Below the pieces are notes generated by a model. The model ran no database searches. It saw nothing but the letters and a program-made list of their open reading frames with translations, and was not told the DNA's origin. Position numbers and translations under genes: made by a program. A stretch of 64,000 nt of DNA, from NCBI RefSeq assembly GCF_001514235.1, contig NZ_KQ948927.1, positions 62,763-126,762 of the forward strand, written 5' to 3'. Of the stretch, positions 61,549-64,000 are shown piece by piece (position 1 is the first letter of the stretch; each line of letters opens with the position of its first letter). Source of the DNA: Streptomyces caeruleatus. Its GTDB lineage: Bacteria; Actinomycetota; Actinomycetes; Streptomycetales; Streptomycetaceae.

Positions 61549-62346
61549 TTACGCGCTCATCGAGCAGAGCTCGTTCGAGTCCCGCCAGAAGCGGAACAGG
61601 TCGTAGCCGCAGTACGTCTCGAAGTCGCTGATGCCCAGGCCGCGCAGCACCGCGTCGATCACGTCGAAGAACGTGCTGTTGATCGACGGCACCCACAGCA
61701 GTGCGAACACGAAAAGCAGACCGAACGGGGCGAACGGCTCCACCTGGCGCTTGATCTTGTACGACAGCCAGGGCTCGATCACGCCGTAGCCGTCCAGGCC
61801 CGGGACCGGCAGGAAGTTCAGGATCGCCGCCGTGACCTGGAGCAGCGCGAGGAAGGCGAGCGCGAACCGGAAGTCCGGGGGGACGCCGTCCAGCGCGTCC
61901 AGCCAGAACGGGGCCGTGCATACGACGGCGAACAGCACGTTGGTCAGCGGCCCGGCGGCCGAGATCAGACTGTGCCGCCAGCGCCCCCGGATCCGCCCGT
62001 GCTCGATGAAGACGGCCCCGCCGGGCAGGCCGATGCCGCCCATGATCACGAAGATGACCGGGAGCACGATGCTGAGCAGCGCGTGTGTATAGGCGAGAGG
62101 ATTGAGGCTCAAGTAGCCCTTGGCTCCCACGGTGATGTCGCCCGAGTGCAGTGCGGTACGAGCGTGTGCGTACTCATGGAGACACAGAGAAACCACCCAG
62201 GCCGAGGTCACGAAGAGGAACACGGCTAGTCCCGGCGACGCAGCGAAGTCCGTCCACACCGCCCACCCGGTGACTGCCGTGACAGCGGTGATTCCTAGGA
62301 AGACAGGGCTGATCCGCTGTTCGCCGGTGCGAGAGGCGGTGGTCAT
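61549..62346 (-). CDS. Site-2 protease family (M50) metalloprotease, chimeric 5' end
   Basis: 265 aa, ATG with AGGAG. Zinc motif LHEYAHA (HExxH) near residue 57 and LPVPGLDGYG (third ligand Asp) near 190, within five or six membrane helices: an intramembrane protease of the SREBF/sporulation SpoIVFB-like class. Among codons 1-87, 23 end in A or T; among the roughly 178 after codon 87 only about 5 do. The break at about 62086 suggests that an integrated element supplied the N-terminal third. Confidence 0.9.
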   Translation of the reverse strand: MTTASRTGEQRISPVFLGITAVTAVTGWAVWTDFAASPGLAVFLFVTSAWVVSLCLHEYAHARTALHSGDITVGAKGYLSLNPLAYTHALLSIVLPVIFVIMGGIGLPGGAVFIEHGRIRGRWRHSLISAAGPLTNVLFAVVCTAPFWLDALDGVPPDFRFALAFLALLQVTAAILNFLPVPGLDGYGVIEPWLSYKIKRQVEPFAPFGLLFVFALLWVPSINSTFFDVIDAVLRGLGISDFETYCGYDLFRFWRDSNELCSMSA

Positions 62347-62489
62347 GGCGGACTCCTGGTGCGTGGCGGTCGAGCCGAGGGAACCTCGACCGTGCCAGTT
62401 GATATGGGAACACAGACTCGTGTACCTGAGAGTTTCCCAGAGCAGAGGGGCGCGGGAGGGCGCAGGTCCCGGCAGCTGTAGGGGCTTGT

Positions 62490-63890
62490 CTACCTCAAGA
62501 ACTTCGCAAGACGTTCCTGGAAGTCTTCGGGGATGTCGAGTACGTGACCGCCGCGTTCTCGCGGGTGGCATCGAACTGTGATGCCGGCATGGACCAGATC
62601 CTCACCGATGTCGGTGACCCCCATGCTCTGCCAACGCTCGGCGAAGGTGGTACCGACTGGTACGAACCGCCAGTGATCCCCTCCGACATCCTGTGACGGA
62701 AACGACTCATCCCTGGCTCGGGCCCGTTGGACATACACGCGGCGAGTGACGGGCTCGGCCCCGACTGCCTGGACCAGCATGTGCAGGACAGGGGTGACGA
62801 TCTCCGCGCCGGTCTGGAACACATAGCCGGGGCACGCCGGGGAGCCGACTCGTGAAAGGCAGCGAACCTTCTCGGTCACCCGGTATGTCCCGTCCTTGCG
62901 CCGCTTCCTGGATGTGTGAAGCTGAAGATTCTTGCCGCACCCGCCGCATTTGATCACGTTGAGGAACGGGGTCTTGGGCGTTGCCGAGCGTTGGGCGACG
63001 GGGGGTGAGGAACGGGCCAGGGCGTCCTGAAGGCGATCGAAGACTTCCTGGTCCAGCACCGCTTCGGCTACGCGGATGGGACGGCCCTCCTGGTCGTGCA
63101 CCAGGACTCGATTCTTGTACTTCTTGCCGGGGACGTCCTCGCTGCGTGTCTTCCAGCCCAGCAGGGTGGGGGAAGTGAGGATCCCCTTGAGCGTACGGGG
63201 ATACCAGAGGAAGTCCTTTCCGGACTTGTTTCGGTGATACGTGTCCGCAGGTGCAGGCAGCCCGCGGTCTTCGAAGTCTCGGCAGATGGCGTTGACCGAC
63301 TCACTGTCGATGACGCGCCGAGCAGCTTCCCGAACGATGGCGGCCGTCTTCGGGTTGATCTCCAGGTAGCGGGCACCGTCCTTCGCGTAGGTGCGATACC
63401 CGAAAGGGGGTGAACCGCCGCCCCATCGCGTGGACGTGAGCAAATGCGCACGCGACGATGCGACCCGCTCAGCCACAGCGTTGGCTTCCATCTGGGCGAA
63501 TGTGGCGATCATGGTGGCTGTCTCCCTTCCCGTCGAACTCGTGAGATCGAACGGTTCGGTAGCGGAAACCAGCCCCTTGCCGCCGTGGCACTCGGCCCAC
63601 TCGATCATCTCGTGCAGGTCGCCGACCCGGCGAACAAACCGATCGAGTCGCCAGAAGACGATGACGTCGAATTCAGGTGCACGGTCGTCGAGCCATCGGG
63701 ACAGTTCTGGACGTTGCCGCGGCGGCACGGCGGTGGCCGAGACGGAAAGGTCCTCGGCAACGCCGACGACATCCCAGCCGCGCGACACACAGAAGGCGCG
63801 GCACCCATCGAGTTGCCGCTCAGGACTGGTCGTCGAGTCGGTTCGTACCGTCAGCCGGACAGCGATCAATGCCCTGACAGGTCGTGTCAT
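62490..63890 (-). CDS. Large serine recombinase (integrase), Thr at nucleophile position
   Basis: 466 aa, ATG. N-terminal resolvase domain (PERQLDGCRAF, FDVIVFWRLDRFVRR, ETATMIATFAQMEANAVAER), recombinase domain from about 155 (SPPFGYRTY, AICRDFEDRGLPAP) and a zinc-ribbon domain with CGGCGKN and CLSRVGSPACPG. The Ser of the usual RLS motif is Thr14 here (VRLTVRTDS). Otherwise complete, shorter than phiC31-type but normal for many Streptomyces integrases. Confidence 0.93.
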   Translation of the reverse strand: MTRPVRALIAVRLTVRTDSTTSPERQLDGCRAFCVSRGWDVVGVAEDLSVSATAVPPRQRPELSRWLDDRAPEFDVIVFWRLDRFVRRVGDLHEMIEWAECHGGKGLVSATEPFDLTSSTGRETATMIATFAQMEANAVAERVASSRAHLLTSTRWGGGSPPFGYRTYAKDGARYLEINPKTAAIVREAARRVIDSESVNAICRDFEDRGLPAPADTYHRNKSGKDFLWYPRTLKGILTSPTLLGWKTRSEDVPGKKYKNRVLVHDQEGRPIRVAEAVLDQEVFDRLQDALARSSPPVAQRSATPKTPFLNVIKCGGCGKNLQLHTSRKRRKDGTYRVTEKVRCLSRVGSPACPGYVFQTGAEIVTPVLHMLVQAVGAEPVTRRVYVQRARARDESFPSQDVGGDHWRFVPVGTTFAERWQSMGVTDIGEDLVHAGITVRCHPRERGGHVLDIPEDFQERLAKFLR

Positions 63891-63945
63891 GGCTTGAGGG
63901 TAGCGTGTTTGTATCTAAGAGGCTGAGAGTTACGTAAACTGCCCG

Positions 63946-64000
63946 TATGGATCTTTCCTGGACAGGAAGTGGTGCCGCCCGTCCTGCTTCACCGCGCCGC
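63946..64000 (+). CDS. Possible start of a divergent gene (partial)
   Basis: ATG at 63946 opens an uninterrupted frame of 18 codons (MDLSWTGSGAARPASPRR) to the window edge, divergent from the integrase. No good ribosome binding site. May be an element gene or nothing. Confidence 0.3.

Larger units (their letters stand above)
62086..64000. mobile_element. Left part of an integrated element (serine-recombinase type), continuing beyond the window
   Basis: DNA from about 62086 to the edge has clearly lower third-position GC than everything to its left. It carries a large serine recombinase facing the proposed junction inside the M50 gene. The right end and the second attachment site are outside the window, so phage, ICE or island cannot be distinguished. 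Confidence 0.6.

Overview
The window is very GC-rich, with strong third-position G/C bias, GTG and CTG starts, and tightly overlapping genes. The gene set includes a bifunctional RNase H/acid phosphatase, a DUF6243 protein, DmdR/DtxR-type iron boxes, an F420 reductase, a CTG-started zinc-ribbon protein and rnpB. This points to a Streptomyces chromosome. About 55 protein genes, one structural RNA (rnpB), one clear pseudogene and the left edge of an integrated element can be supported.

Region by region. (1) 1-8.3 kb is a sugar-utilisation island. A secreted clan GH-A glycosidase (cut by the window edge) diverges from a LacI regulator, followed by a binding protein, two ABC permeases and an intracellular (alpha/alpha)6 glycosidase. 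Four copies of one 12-bp palindrome sit between the divergent genes. (2) 8.2-12.7 kb holds an orphan NarL-type histidine kinase, then an acyl-CoA-type operon (MaoC hydratase, zinc dehydrogenase, SDR) behind a good promoter and a KstR-like operator. (3) 12.7-22.5 kb is conserved housekeeping: Nif3, zinc-ribbon coiled coil, RNase H/phosphatase, KDPG aldolase, YaaA, an RNB nuclease, MerR, Uma2. (4) 22.6-24.8 kb has rnpB, a small secreted protein and a decayed DUF234 ATPase gene broken by a 46-bp triplication. (5) 24.9-30.8 kb has a lipase-like hydrolase, an OmpR-type regulator with a degenerate receiver, then a Baeyer-Villiger monooxygenase translationally coupled to a beta-propeller lactonase-like protein. 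(6) 31-39.4 kb has DoxX, NTF2-like, aldo/keto reductase, SDR, PhoD, Gfo/Idh/MocA, a Bcr/CflA exporter and a serine beta-lactamase-like hydrolase.

(7) 39.6-45.7 kb is the most unusual part. An alpha/beta hydrolase, a 1401-residue caspase-STAND NTPase-WD40 protein with 13 very similar propeller repeats, and an Rsm22 methyltransferase are joined by 4-nt GTGA stop/start overlaps. The first two look like an NTP-dependent sensor and effector pair of the biological-conflict type. (8) 45.7-58.5 kb is iron-themed: efeOBU plus a lipoprotein, hmuV and hmuU separated by 69-bp tandem repeats, a PhzF-like protein and a heme oxygenase whose promoter spacer is an iron box. TetR, a Prim-Pol-like protein, map and an MFS exporter are interleaved. 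(9) 58.6-61.5 kb holds an unrecognised protein, a cytosolic-looking sialidase, F420 reductase and a small membrane protein.

(10) From about 62.09 kb to the right edge the DNA seems foreign. A large serine recombinase, with Thr at the usual nucleophile position, lies beside a site-2 protease gene. The first 87 codons of that gene have element-like codon use and the remaining codons are chromosome-like, so integration probably happened inside the gene and replaced its 5' end. All functions are read from sequence motifs and family knowledge; nothing was searched.
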